From Prosthecobacter dejongeii (lineage in GTDB: Bacteria; Verrucomicrobiota; Verrucomicrobiia; Verrucomicrobiales; Verrucomicrobiaceae), in the NCBI RefSeq assembly GCF_014203045.1, contig NZ_JACHIF010000012.1, positions 124,001-188,000 of the forward strand: a stretch of DNA of 64,000 nucleotides, written 5' to 3'. The translations under genes were made by a program, and so were the position numbers. Numbering within the stretch: the stretch's first letter is position 1; every line of letters starts with the position of its first letter. The notes under the pieces were generated by a model, which was not told where the DNA came from, made no database searches, and saw only the letters and a program-made list of their open reading frames with translations. This document shows, in pieces, positions 51,958-60,740 of this stretch.

Positions 51958-52055
51958 AAAGTACTCCCGAGCTTTAGCTCGCAACAGCACCGCAACTCCC
52001 TTCCTGGTCATGTTGTCTATCTAACTCTCTGCGAGCTAAAGCTCGGGAGTACTTT
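51958..52055. repeat. Dispersed palindromic repeat, copy 2
   Basis: The first 20 bases match copy 1 at 46181. Arms of 25 bp (51958-51982 and 52031-52055) are perfect inverted complements, with a 48-bp spacer unrelated to that of copy 1. It occupies nearly the whole space between rapA and the convergent heme-protein gene. Confidence 0.9.
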
Positions 52056-52080
52056 CTTGGGCCGCTCGCAGTGGCAGGTA

Positions 52081-53346
52081 TCACTTCCTGAGCGTCTCTG
52101 CCAGGATCGTGCGGATGTGCTTCCGTTCGGATTCACCCAGGTAGTCGTAGCGCCCGCTGGTGTCTTCGCCTTTTAAGATCGCCTCCAGCCGGGTCAGCAC
52201 GGCCTGTTTTAAATGGGGCTGCATCTGGGTGAAGGTGCGGCTGTGGATCATGTAGCTGCAGCGGTATTTGAACAGACGATTGAGAAGCTGGAAGTCCTTC
52301 AAACTGCGGCCATCGGCGCTGCGTGGGGTCTCTTGAGCAAAGGCGGCCTGGAAGGCTTCGTCACCTTCGATGCCACCTTCAGGCAGTTCGGCCTCGTCTT
52401 TAAAAAGCAGGGCATCCAGCACATCCTCCGCACTGTGGCCGATGATGCGTTGCGCCGTGCCGACCGGCTGCGGCTGAACGGGCTCGCCTAACTCCTTTTG
52501 CAAGGAGTGCTGCATGTGCAGGGCGCGGAGGACCGTGTGGTGGGCCTTGGTCAGCACGTTTTGCGTGGAGGTCTGGTGTTCCAAAACCATGAGGGCGACG
52601 ATGTCGCTACTGGCGCGAGGGTAAGGGCGCGTATCGAAAAAGTTGGTTAGACTGGCGATGTTGGCCCCCTGCTCCTGGGGCATGTCGCAGGTATTGTCCG
52701 CATTTTCAGTGGCGATGACATTGCCGCGATGAAGGGCGCTGCCATGCTGGCCCGTGACGTACCAGCCGCCCCAGCGGTTGCTGAAAGGCGTGGTACTATC
52801 CACCACGGTGCTGCCCTGGCTGAGGATGGGGTGGCCGCTGGCACTCGGGAAAACGGAGCGCACCAGAACCCCTGGCACCCCAGGTGTGAAGGGGCCCCCG
52901 TGGCAGCTCAGGCAGCTTTGGTCGCGGTGAAATGGCAGCGGCTTTTCCGGGTCTGTCTCAGGCTCCAGCAGATAAAAAATGGGGCCGAGGTGAGGGTCCA
53001 CCGCTGCCACCTCGATAGAGCCGCCGAGGGTGTAGCCCACGTAAGCCTCTTCACCGAAATAGATGACGCGGGGGGTCTGCGGCGTGATGCGGTCGTTCTG
53101 CTTGCTGGTCTTGGAGAACACCAGCACCTGGGATTCTTCGGGGATGTGAAACTGCTTCAGCAGATCCCGCAGCAGCGTCCAGGCATCCGTTCGGTTCACT
53201 TGGGCTGTACCAGTCTGCATGCGGCGCAGGAGATCCTGCACCACGTCCTTCGGCTGGGTGGCGGAGTAGCGAATGGGCGGCAATTCATACTCCTCCTCCG
53301 CCACGGCCAGAAGCGGCAGCAAGGTGAGGAGCAAGGGAAGACGCAT
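52081..53346 (-). CDS. Secreted c-type heme protein of unknown function
   Basis: 421 aa from ATG 53346, with a signal peptide (MRLPLLLTLLPLLAVAEE). A single heme-attachment motif CLSCH sits in FHRDQSCLSCHGGPFTP near residue 147. The remainder is not a standard small cytochrome c: it has long helical stretches and many His residues, with HHTVLRALHMQHSLQKEL downstream. Planctomycete and verrucomicrobial genomes encode similar large monoheme proteins of undefined role. An upstream in-frame start at 53439 would bury the signal peptide, so I reject it. Confidence 0.7.
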   Translation of the reverse strand: MRLPLLLTLLPLLAVAEEEYELPPIRYSATQPKDVVQDLLRRMQTGTAQVNRTDAWTLLRDLLKQFHIPEESQVLVFSKTSKQNDRITPQTPRVIYFGEEAYVGYTLGGSIEVAAVDPHLGPIFYLLEPETDPEKPLPFHRDQSCLSCHGGPFTPGVPGVLVRSVFPSASGHPILSQGSTVVDSTTPFSNRWGGWYVTGQHGSALHRGNVIATENADNTCDMPQEQGANIASLTNFFDTRPYPRASSDIVALMVLEHQTSTQNVLTKAHHTVLRALHMQHSLQKELGEPVQPQPVGTAQRIIGHSAEDVLDALLFKDEAELPEGGIEGDEAFQAAFAQETPRSADGRSLKDFQLLNRLFKYRCSYMIHSRTFTQMQPHLKQAVLTRLEAILKGEDTSGRYDYLGESERKHIRTILAETLRK

Positions 53347-53457
53347 GATGGAGAGCGGACTGCCTTTAAATAGTCTTTTAAAATACTTATTAAACCAACG
53401 CTCCCGCGTCGTGGCTTCTTCATCCTGAATTGTCTGCACCTGCGCCCGCGTTGCTCG

Positions 53458-54609
53458 TCACAAGGCAGCACGGAGAATTTCAAGAAGCTCATCGTGCGTC
53501 AGCGGCACAGGATTACCCTTCATGCTGCTGGCCTTGGCGGCCTGCGTGGCGATCTCCTCCAGATGGTTTTCAGTGATGCCATGACTGCCCAAAGTGGGGA
53601 TGCCGAGACGCTGAGAGAGGTCCTGCAAAAAGTCTGTCGCCTGATCGGGCGTAGCGGCTTCATCGTTCAACAGCAGGCGGGCGACGGTTTCAAACCGGGT
53701 ACGTGCAGCCGGGTGCGCACCGTTTTGGATGACCGCCCAATTCGCTGCCCAAACTGGTGGTAGGAGGGCTGCACAGACCGCCCCGTGGGCTGCCTTGAAA
53801 CTGCCGCCGATGGGCGCGGCAAAGCCATGCACGGCGCCCAATCCCGCATTGGCCAAGGCCATACCACTGTAAACGGCGGCCAGCGCCAGGTCCTCCCGCG
53901 CTTCCAGATTGTGGCCAGCGGTCACGGCTTTTTCCAGGGAGCGCACCGCCCGGCGGATGCCATCCACACAGAGGGCATCCGTCAGCGGCTGGGCCTTGCA
54001 GGAGACATAGGCCTCCAGGCACTGGGTCAGGGCATCCATACCGCTGGCGGCTGTGACATCCGGCGGGCAATCGCGGGCCAGTTCAGGGTCCACCAGGGCC
54101 AAAGTGGGCAGCATGGAGACATGGCGCAGGCTGGCCTTCACCCCATGCTCCGCACTGACGAGAACCGCGTTGCGGGTGACCTCGGCCCCCGTGCCGGCGG
54201 TGGTCGGTACGGCGATGAAGGGAAGGGGTTTTGCCTCTAGGGGCAGGCCTTTGCCCACCAGCTCCAGGTAATGCAGCAAATCGTGCGGCTGCCGGGCCAG
54301 GGCCGCAATTGCCTTGCCTGCATCCACCGCGCTGCCACCGCCCAGACCGATGATCACCTCGGCACCGCAACTCAGGGCACTGGCAGCTCCCCGGCGTGCA
54401 TCGTCCACCGTCGGCTCCGTGGCGATGGGGAAAACGGTGACCAGTAGCCCCGCTGCCTCCAGTTGCCTGAGCAGCGGCAGGTGGCGCTGCGGATCGCGCC
54501 CCGTGACCACGAGGACTTTTTTACCGAAAGCGAGTGTCTGAGCGGGCAGTTGCGCAGCCGTCCCCCGGCCAAAAAGGATCCGCGTGGCGGTGGCGAATTC
54601 GAAGGTCAT
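53458..54609 (-). CDS. Iron-containing alcohol dehydrogenase (type III)
   Basis: 383 aa, the family norm. NAD-binding GLGGGSAVDAGKAIAAL near residues 88-104 is the signature, followed by FIAVPTTAGTGAEVTRNAVL. Metal-binding residues fall in ASGMDALTQCLEAY and in the His-containing AVHGFAAPIGGSFKAAHGAV. Oxidises or forms alcohols with NAD(P)H. I use ATG 54609 (MTFEFATATRILFGRGT); ATG 54624 is five codons earlier. The specific alcohol is unknown. Separate transcription unit upstream of the heme-protein gene. Confidence 0.92.
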   Translation of the reverse strand: MTFEFATATRILFGRGTAAQLPAQTLAFGKKVLVVTGRDPQRHLPLLRQLEAAGLLVTVFPIATEPTVDDARRGAASALSCGAEVIIGLGGGSAVDAGKAIAALARQPHDLLHYLELVGKGLPLEAKPLPFIAVPTTAGTGAEVTRNAVLVSAEHGVKASLRHVSMLPTLALVDPELARDCPPDVTAASGMDALTQCLEAYVSCKAQPLTDALCVDGIRRAVRSLEKAVTAGHNLEAREDLALAAVYSGMALANAGLGAVHGFAAPIGGSFKAAHGAVCAALLPPVWAANWAVIQNGAHPAARTRFETVARLLLNDEAATPDQATDFLQDLSQRLGIPTLGSHGITENHLEEIATQAAKASSMKGNPVPLTHDELLEILRAAL

Positions 54610-54682
54610 GCCAAATCTTTGCACGCGACGGCAGTCCGGAGCAAGGAAACGCTCCAGACGGCCGCCGAAGGATCAAGAAGGC

Positions 54683-56260
54683 TTAAGGCGAAAGGATAGT
54701 GGCACTGCCTCCACGTTCGGGCCTCAGATTATATCCGTAAAAGCCAGCCGTGACACCAGGCGTGCCTGTGGGGAGGAGAATGGCCCGGAGGGGTGAACTC
54801 TTCGTCTGGCCCGTGTAGGTGGCGCCCCCCGTGACGATGCCCGTTTTGGCATCGAGTTTGAGAGTCACCGCATTCGGATTGTTCACGGCAAATTGGAAGG
54901 TGTTCGTGGTGCTGAGGGTGAATGCTTGACTGATACTGACCAGCCCGGTCGAGTCCGCCGCAAAAGTAGCGGATCCGCCATTGGCATTGAAGACGGTATC
55001 CACCCGGGTATTGGCAGCCGGAGGTGTATAGTTTTTACCCGCCAAAGCAAGGGTTTGGCTTTCGAGGCCCAGAGGCAAAAAGATCGCTTTTGCAGGCGGG
55101 CGGAACCAGCCCAGCGAACCCGTCACCTGCGTATCGGCCGCGACGACGTTGAGACTGACGGAAGAGGTGACTTGGCCTTTGCCACCGTAGAGCGGTGTAT
55201 GGTGATGAAGCAGGCCCTTCAATTTGATGTCCAGTAACACGTCGCTTATGGCATCATTGAGCAACGGTGCCGAATAGGTGAAGGGAGTGCCGTCTCCCAG
55301 AAAACCAGTTCCTTTGCAGAGTCCCGTGCTACTGATGCTGAGACGGCAGAGGCCAAATCCAGCATCCGTTAAAGTGCTGATGCGATAATTGTAATTCCCT
55401 GCACGGGGGCAAGGACTGAGGTTATTGAATTTCGGAGCTTGGTGAGCCGTGACGTTAAGCGTTTTATCTCCCATCACACCAACGACTGCGGCGGCCAGCT
55501 TCAGCTGCCCCGTGGCGAGAGTGTCTAAGCTGACCGTGATAAAAACGGGCAGTCTGTCAGGCCGGACAATGACGATTGGGATGGTCTTATCAATCGTGAT
55601 GGCCGAGACGAAGGAATTGACTTTGTTACCCAGGTAAACCTTGCCACTGACACTGCCTTTGTCAGTCAGGGTGAGGGAGAGCTTGCCATTGTCAGGCAGG
55701 AAAGCACCACTGAAGGTGCTGGTAAAACGTAAGGGCGCCTCAAAGACGGTGGAAGCATGCTGGAGCAATGGCCGCATAATGATCTGCAGATTGCCCGTTC
55801 CGCTGAAGCCATCGAGAGCAATGGCATACTTCACGCCCTTGACCACCGGAATGCGAATTTTGGCAAGTGAGCCGCCACCAGAGTTGTCATCGGCTTTATC
55901 GAGCAAGGTCAGCTTATTGACAGCCGTCCCTTTATACACTGCGATAACCGTGTCCGTAGTGCTGCCGGCCGTATCCAACTCCACGTAGCCGCTGAACGTC
56001 GGTGTGGTTTGGTACCAGATGGAACGGAGTGTTGTGCGCCCAAACCGCGAGTGATTGGGCTCATCGGTCTCCTGGGTGGCTTCGGCATTGTTGACGATAA
56101 CCGCGGTATCCAAAGCCAACACAGTCGCATTGGCGAAGTTGTCATTCGCAGGTGGAGCTGCCTGGAGAGATGCGGCCAAGCCTAAAAAAAGGCTACTTGT
56201 GACCAAGGCAGCCCGAGCAAGAAGTGTAGATGGTGATTTCATGCGAAAATTTCTTTCCAT
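54683..56260 (-). CDS. Large exported beta-rich protein of unknown function
   Basis: 525 aa. Signal peptide around residues 7-34 (LVTSSLFLGLAASLQA), then APPANDNFANATVLALDTAV, an N-terminal opening I associate with exported proteins of Verrucomicrobia. Residues about 35-165 resemble a PPC-type beta-sandwich (SIWYQTTPTFSGYVELDTAG). The rest is a long series of beta strands like MBG/autotransporter passenger repeats, with four Cys near 280-320. The start at 56260 is supported by AAAGAGGT eight bases upstream; ATG 56242 is an alternative. The gene is AT-richer than its flanks. Confidence 0.7.
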   Translation of the reverse strand: MERNFRMKSPSTLLARAALVTSSLFLGLAASLQAAPPANDNFANATVLALDTAVIVNNAEATQETDEPNHSRFGRTTLRSIWYQTTPTFSGYVELDTAGSTTDTVIAVYKGTAVNKLTLLDKADDNSGGGSLAKIRIPVVKGVKYAIALDGFSGTGNLQIIMRPLLQHASTVFEAPLRFTSTFSGAFLPDNGKLSLTLTDKGSVSGKVYLGNKVNSFVSAITIDKTIPIVIVRPDRLPVFITVSLDTLATGQLKLAAAVVGVMGDKTLNVTAHQAPKFNNLSPCPRAGNYNYRISTLTDAGFGLCRLSISSTGLCKGTGFLGDGTPFTYSAPLLNDAISDVLLDIKLKGLLHHHTPLYGGKGQVTSSVSLNVVAADTQVTGSLGWFRPPAKAIFLPLGLESQTLALAGKNYTPPAANTRVDTVFNANGGSATFAADSTGLVSISQAFTLSTTNTFQFAVNNPNAVTLKLDAKTGIVTGGATYTGQTKSSPLRAILLPTGTPGVTAGFYGYNLRPERGGSATILSP

Positions 56261-56388
56261 GAGTGTTTACCTCTTTTTGAGAAGAATTGTGTCAGCCAAA
56301 CTGCTAAAATTATCGTTTATAGTAAACAAAATTTTCCAGTTTCCTGAACGAATCCCCGTAAAGTTTAGCCCTTTCACTGGCGGGCTGG

Positions 56389-56407
56389 CATTCTAGCAGC
56401 TAGAATG
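56389..56407 (+). promoter_or_regulatory. Palindrome upstream of glmS
   Basis: CATTCTAG, CAG, CTAGAATG form a perfect 8-bp inverted repeat with a 3-bp centre, ending 34 bp before the glmS ATG. The size and position suit a dimeric repressor or activator site. No glmS ribozyme-like sequence is apparent. Confidence 0.5.
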
Positions 56408-56441
56408 AAGGCCCCGCTGCACGGCGGGTAAAACGAACACT

Positions 56442-58295
56442 ATGTGCGGAATTGTTGGCTACATCGGCAAGCGGCAGGCCAGCCCGATCCTTTTGGATGG
56501 GCTGCGCAGGCTGGAATATCGCGGCTATGACTCAGCGGGCCTGGCTCTCCTGAATGGCGGTGACACAGTCGAAATCATCAAACGGGCGGGCCGTATTGAT
56601 AACCTGCGGCAGGCCGTGGCGGAGATCGCCCCGGAAGGCTGCACGGGCATCTCCCACACCCGCTGGGCCACTCACGGTGCCCCTACGGATGAAAATGCCC
56701 ACCCCCATCGCGACCAAGGCGGCAAGCTGGTGCTCGTCCACAATGGCGTCATTGAGAACTACCAGACACTCCGCGATCAATTGCTCGCGCAAGGTGATAC
56801 TTTTGAGTCGCAGACCGATACCGAAGTCCTAGCTCACATGGTGGGACGTTACTTCGATGCCAGCGATGAAACCGATGGCCCTACCCGCCTACGCACAGCT
56901 CTGAAACAGGCCTTGGCCAAGGTGAAGGGCACCTACGGCATCGCAGCCATGCATGCCGAGGTTCCCGGAGTTATCGTCGGCGCTCGTCTAGGCAGCCCGC
57001 TGGTCGTCGGCTTGGGCGATGGGGAACACTACCTCGCCAGCGACGTTTCCGCCATCGTCGCCCACACGCGCGACGTGGTTTATCTGAATGACCACGACAT
57101 CGTCAGCCTCAGCAGTGACCGCTATGACGTCACCTCCATGGATGGTGGCATTGCTCAGGTGAAAGTCAGCCGTGTGGAATTCACAGCCGATGACGCCGAA
57201 AAAGGCGACTTCCCGCATTACATGCTCAAGGAAATCTTCGAGCAGCCAAACTCCCTTCGCAATGCCATGCGCGGCCGCCTTTCCCGCGATGACGGCATGG
57301 CCATCCTGGGCGGGCTAAACATGACCCCGCAGGAGCTGCGCGGCATAGACCGCATCATCCTCAGCGGCTGTGGCACGGCCTTCCACGCAGCCATGGTGGG
57401 TGAATACGTCATCGAGACCCTGGCCCGTGTGCCTACGGAGGTGGAGATCGCCAGCGAATTCCGCTATCGCAACGTCCCAGCAGACAAGAATACCCTGCAG
57501 TTCGTCCTTAGCCAGAGCGGTGAGACCATTGATACCCTGGCCGCCATGCGTGAAGCGCGGCGCAAAGGCATCAAATGCCTGGGCATCGTCAACAGTGTGG
57601 GCAGCACCATCGCTCGTGAAAGCGACGGCGGCTGCTACATCCATGCGGGCCCGGAAATCGGCGTGGCAGCGACGAAGACCTTCACCTCCCAGGTGATGAT
57701 CATGAACCTCCTTGGCATGCTCTTTGGCCGCATCCATCACCTCTCTACCGCCGATGGCATGGAGATGATTGACGAGATGGAAGCCATCCCGGACAAAATC
57801 GCCAGCATCCTCAAGCAGACGGATCGCATCAAGGCCATCGCCGAGAAACACGCAAACGCCGAAGGCATGCTCTTCATGGGCCGCCAGGCCAACTATCCCG
57901 TGGCTCTCGAAGGCGCGCTGAAGATGAAGGAAATCAGCTACATCTATGCCAGCGGTCACCCCAGTGCCGAGCTAAAGCACGGCGTCATCGCCCTGGTGAA
58001 GCCGGACATGCCCTCCATCTTCATCGCACCGGATGATGCCGTGTTCGATAAGAACGTCAGCAACATCGAAGAAGTGCTGGCACGCAAAGGCCCCGTCGTC
58101 TGTGTCACCACCGAAGGTCGCACCGAGCTGGAACGCCTCACCGAGGATGTGATCTACGTCCCCGATTGCCCCTCCTACCTCAGCCCCCTCCTCACGGTGA
58201 TCCCGCTGCAGTTACTCTCCTATTACACCGCCGTCGCCCGCGGCTGCGATGTGGACAAACCGCGCAACCTTGCCAAGAGCGTGACCGTGGAGTAG
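56442..58295 (+). CDS. glmS: Glutamine-fructose-6-phosphate aminotransferase (isomerizing)
   Basis: Makes glucosamine 6-phosphate from fructose 6-phosphate and glutamine, feeding peptidoglycan and lipid A. 617 aa. The N-terminal MCGIVGYIGKRQ exposes the catalytic Cys after Met removal; HTRWATHGAPTDENAHPH is the glutaminase signature. Two SIS domains follow, at about 290-430 (LSGCGTAFHAAMVGEY, LSQSGETIDTLAA) and 460-600 (FMGRQANYPVALEGALKMKE), ending NLAKSVTVE. A palindrome lies just upstream and a terminator 20 bp downstream, so it is probably monocistronic. Confidence 0.97.
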   Translation: MCGIVGYIGKRQASPILLDGLRRLEYRGYDSAGLALLNGGDTVEIIKRAGRIDNLRQAVAEIAPEGCTGISHTRWATHGAPTDENAHPHRDQGGKLVLVHNGVIENYQTLRDQLLAQGDTFESQTDTEVLAHMVGRYFDASDETDGPTRLRTALKQALAKVKGTYGIAAMHAEVPGVIVGARLGSPLVVGLGDGEHYLASDVSAIVAHTRDVVYLNDHDIVSLSSDRYDVTSMDGGIAQVKVSRVEFTADDAEKGDFPHYMLKEIFEQPNSLRNAMRGRLSRDDGMAILGGLNMTPQELRGIDRIILSGCGTAFHAAMVGEYVIETLARVPTEVEIASEFRYRNVPADKNTLQFVLSQSGETIDTLAAMREARRKGIKCLGIVNSVGSTIARESDGGCYIHAGPEIGVAATKTFTSQVMIMNLLGMLFGRIHHLSTADGMEMIDEMEAIPDKIASILKQTDRIKAIAEKHANAEGMLFMGRQANYPVALEGALKMKEISYIYASGHPSAELKHGVIALVKPDMPSIFIAPDDAVFDKNVSNIEEVLARKGPVVCVTTEGRTELERLTEDVIYVPDCPSYLSPLLTVIPLQLLSYYTAVARGCDVDKPRNLAKSVTVE

Positions 58296-58314
58296 TCCAA
58301 GCCAGCATTCCATC

Positions 58315-58345
58315 AGACGGCCTCTTCACCGAGGCCGTCTTTTTT
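58315..58345 (+). terminator. Intrinsic terminator of glmS
   Basis: AGACGGCCTC (58315-58324) and GAGGCCGTCT (58331-58340) form a perfect stem, followed by TTTTT. Confidence 0.88.
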
Positions 58346-58402
58346 GTGTCCCCGCCCCGTCCACCTAGTAGCCAAGACGGCACGCTTGTTTACCTTTCCA
58401 GG

Positions 58403-58443
58403 CATAAAACAAAAACACCCCAGCAGAGTCTGCTGAGGTGTTT
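58403..58443 (-). terminator. Intrinsic terminator of rplS
   Basis: AAACACCCCAGCAGA (58413-58427) and TCTGCTGAGGTGTTT (58429-58443) form a long stem with one mismatch. Read on the minus strand it is followed by TTGTTTTATG. Confidence 0.75.
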
Positions 58444-58480
58444 GTGAAAAATAGAATGACCTAAAAAGGCCAGAAGCGGA

Positions 58481-58843
58481 TTAAGCTTCGCTGTTGTAAG
58501 CCTGCTCCTTGACGGTCATGGCCTGCTTGCCCTTACGGCCACGCAGATAATGAAGACGTGCACGGCGGACTTTGCCAGACTTCACGACTTCGATCTTCGC
58601 CACTTTAGGGCTGTGAACTGGGAACACACGCTCCACGCCTTCACCGTAAGAAATCTTGCGGACGGTGAATGCTTCATTCAGGCCTGCGCCTTTGTGGGAG
58701 ATGATGATGCCCGCGAAGATCTGAATACGCTCCTTGTCACCTTCGATGACTCGGGTGTGGATTTTCACACTGTCACCCACGTGGAAAGACGCGACGTCTT
58801 TCTTGAGTTGTTCAGAGTCAATTTTGTCGATGATGTTGCTCAT
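58481..58843 (-). CDS. rplS: 50S ribosomal protein L19
   Basis: 120 aa. Typical L19 features: FHVGDSVKIHTRVIEGDKER, then IQIFAGIIISHKGAGLNEAF, VRKISYGEGVERVFPVHSPK and RRARLHYLRGRKGKQAM. Located at the 30S-50S interface near the aminoacyl-tRNA site. Many bacteria order it rpsP-rimM-trmD-rplS; here the gene stands alone with its own terminator and divergent from coaX. Confidence 0.97.
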   Translation of the reverse strand: MSNIIDKIDSEQLKKDVASFHVGDSVKIHTRVIEGDKERIQIFAGIIISHKGAGLNEAFTVRKISYGEGVERVFPVHSPKVAKIEVVKSGKVRRARLHYLRGRKGKQAMTVKEQAYNSEA

Positions 58844-58992
58844 AATGTGCGGGGCGAATGGGATCTCTCAAACCCGTTCCCATGACAGGCGAACGGGACG
58901 AGGGGCGGTCATATTGGATGCTTTTACTTTTTTCGCAACCAGTTTTTCCATCTTGCTTGCCCAAAGCTCTCACTAGGGGCATAACCAGCCAG

Positions 58993-59736
58993 ATGATAGC
59001 CGACTATCTCCTCATTGATGTGGGCAACGGCCGCACCAAATTGGGCCTCGCCACCCAAGAGGCTCTTTTGGATCGCCGCGACCTGCCAACGAAGGGCATC
59101 ACCCCTGAACTCGCTCTCGAAAGCGTCGCTGGCTGGCAGTTTCGCCAGGCCATCCTTTGCAGCGTCGTCCCGGCCGCCATCGCCGCCTTTCAGCAGGCCT
59201 TCCCCGACCTCCTTGTCCTGCGTCATGATACGCCCATGGGCATCGGCATTCGTTACCCCAAGCCTGAAAGCATCGGCCCAGACCGCCTCGCCAATGCCGT
59301 CGCCCTCGCTCATCTCCACGGGGCACCGGGAGTGGTCATTGACTTCGGCACCGCCGTCACCTTTGACATCCTTTCGGCTGATAGGCACTACATCGGCGGC
59401 GTCATCGCCCCGGGACTGCGCCTGATGACCGATTATCTCCACGAGCGCACCGCCCTGCTCCCGCAGGTGGAACTGCGCGAACCAGACACCGCCATCGGAC
59501 AATCCACTGTCGGTGCCATCCAGGCTGGCGCTGCCATCGGCTATCGCGGTATGATCAAAGGCATCCTGGTAGCCCTGAAAAAAGAGCTGCCAGCCGGTCC
59601 TCTCCACATCGTCGCCACCGGTGGTGATGCGGGATGGATCATCTCCGGGATGGAGGACGACATCACGGTGGACCCGGATTTGACCTTGCATGGGCTGCGT
59701 TTGGTGGGCAATCTCCGCGCCCTCACCCATGTCTGA
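58993..59736 (+). CDS. coaX: Type III pantothenate kinase
   Basis: Phosphorylates pantothenate, the first step of CoA synthesis, without feedback inhibition by CoA. 247 aa from ATG 58993 (MIADYLLIDVGNGRTKLGLA). The ASKHA phosphate-binding Asp is in LIDVGNGRTK; GPDRLANAVALAH and VVIDFGTAVTFDIL are the characteristic second and third motifs, and GGVIAPGLRLMTDYL and VATGGDAGWI follow. Overlaps the following ROK kinase gene by 8 bp, showing co-transcription. Sequence further upstream in frame is non-homologous. Confidence 0.93.
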   Translation: MIADYLLIDVGNGRTKLGLATQEALLDRRDLPTKGITPELALESVAGWQFRQAILCSVVPAAIAAFQQAFPDLLVLRHDTPMGIGIRYPKPESIGPDRLANAVALAHLHGAPGVVIDFGTAVTFDILSADRHYIGGVIAPGLRLMTDYLHERTALLPQVELREPDTAIGQSTVGAIQAGAAIGYRGMIKGILVALKKELPAGPLHIVATGGDAGWIISGMEDDITVDPDLTLHGLRLVGNLRALTHV

Positions 59737-60670
59737 AAGTTCTATCACCTCGGTCGGCATTGATTTCGGCGGCACCTCGGTCAAACTCGGCGTCTGCCGC
59801 GGCGGCGAATTGCTGACCACGGATGCCCCCATCCCCACGGCTAATTTTCCTGGCCCAGCCGCTCTCATTGGCGAAATGGCCAGTCGTGTGGCCAAACTGC
59901 GGGAGACTTACCCAGACATTGCGGCCATCGGCGTCGGCGTCCCTGGACTGGTGGATTTCGACCATGGTTTTGTTCATGTTCTGACCAATGTTCCCGGCTG
60001 GAAACACGTCCCGCTGAAAGCCATTTTGGGCGAAAAAACCGGTCTCCCCGTGGTGGTGGAAAATGACGCGAACGCTATGGCCTATGCGGAGTTTCGCTAC
60101 GGCGCTGCTCGCGGCCTGAAAAATGTAGTGGCCCTGACCATGGGCACCGGCATCGGTGGAGGCCTCATCCTCAATGGGCAACTCTATCGCGGCAGCGGCT
60201 GCGCAGCCGGCGAGATCGGCCAGATGAGCATCGAATGCGATGGCCGCTCGGGTCACTATGGCAACTTGGGAGCGCTTGAAAAATACACGGGCAACCGCGA
60301 GATCGCCGAGCACGCCGTGCAACGTTATGCTGAAGCCCACGTGAAAAAAACCGTGGAAGAATGCACCCCCAAAAACATCGCCGATGCCGCCAAGGCAGGC
60401 GATGACATCGCCCGCCAGATCTGGGATGAAATCGCCGACTGGTTAGGCACCTCTCTCTCCAGCATCGCGTGGCTGCTAAACCCAGATGCCTTCGTCATCG
60501 GCGGGGGTGTGGCTCAAGCAGGCGATCTGATCTTTGATCCGCTCAAGCGCAAGGTTCAGTCCATGCTCAGCACCGTGGTTTGGGAGCGTTTGCAGATCTT
60601 GCCCGCTCGATTCAGCAATGAATCCGGCATCATCGGCAATGCCGCCCTTGCGGCAGATTCCATCGCCTGA
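59729..60670 (+). CDS. ROK family sugar kinase (glucokinase-like)
   Basis: 313 aa. N-terminal ATP-binding VGIDFGGTSVKLGVC, then GVGVPGLVDFDHGFVHVLTN, catalytic Asp in VVVENDANAMAYAEFRYG, and GTGIGGGLILNGQLYRGSG. The zinc-binding CxCGxxGC motif of most ROK kinases is degenerate: after AAGEIGQMS it reads IECDGRSGHYGNLGALE with one Cys. Function as glucokinase is plausible because catalytic residues remain, but zinc-independent. Starts within coaX (8-bp overlap), a fixed two-gene unit here. Confidence 0.85.
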   Translation: MSESSITSVGIDFGGTSVKLGVCRGGELLTTDAPIPTANFPGPAALIGEMASRVAKLRETYPDIAAIGVGVPGLVDFDHGFVHVLTNVPGWKHVPLKAILGEKTGLPVVVENDANAMAYAEFRYGAARGLKNVVALTMGTGIGGGLILNGQLYRGSGCAAGEIGQMSIECDGRSGHYGNLGALEKYTGNREIAEHAVQRYAEAHVKKTVEECTPKNIADAAKAGDDIARQIWDEIADWLGTSLSSIAWLLNPDAFVIGGGVAQAGDLIFDPLKRKVQSMLSTVVWERLQILPARFSNESGIIGNAALAADSIA

Positions 60671-60699
60671 TTTTCTCAGCGCCTACCATTCGTAAAGCC

Positions 60700-60720
60700 C
60701 CGCCTGTGAGCAGCAGGCGG
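60700..60720. terminator. Hairpin between convergent genes
   Basis: CCGCCTG (60700-60706) and CAGGCGG (60714-60720) around TGAGCAG. It lies 30 bp after the ROK kinase and 21 bp before the end of the opposite-strand gene. No U-tract, so terminator strength is uncertain. Confidence 0.4.
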
Positions 60721-60740
60721 TAGCCGTTGGCAGCCTTCGG

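Noticed and set aside
56261-56441. glmS ribozyme
   Set aside because: The upstream region lacks the conserved ribozyme core and has only a 19-bp palindrome.
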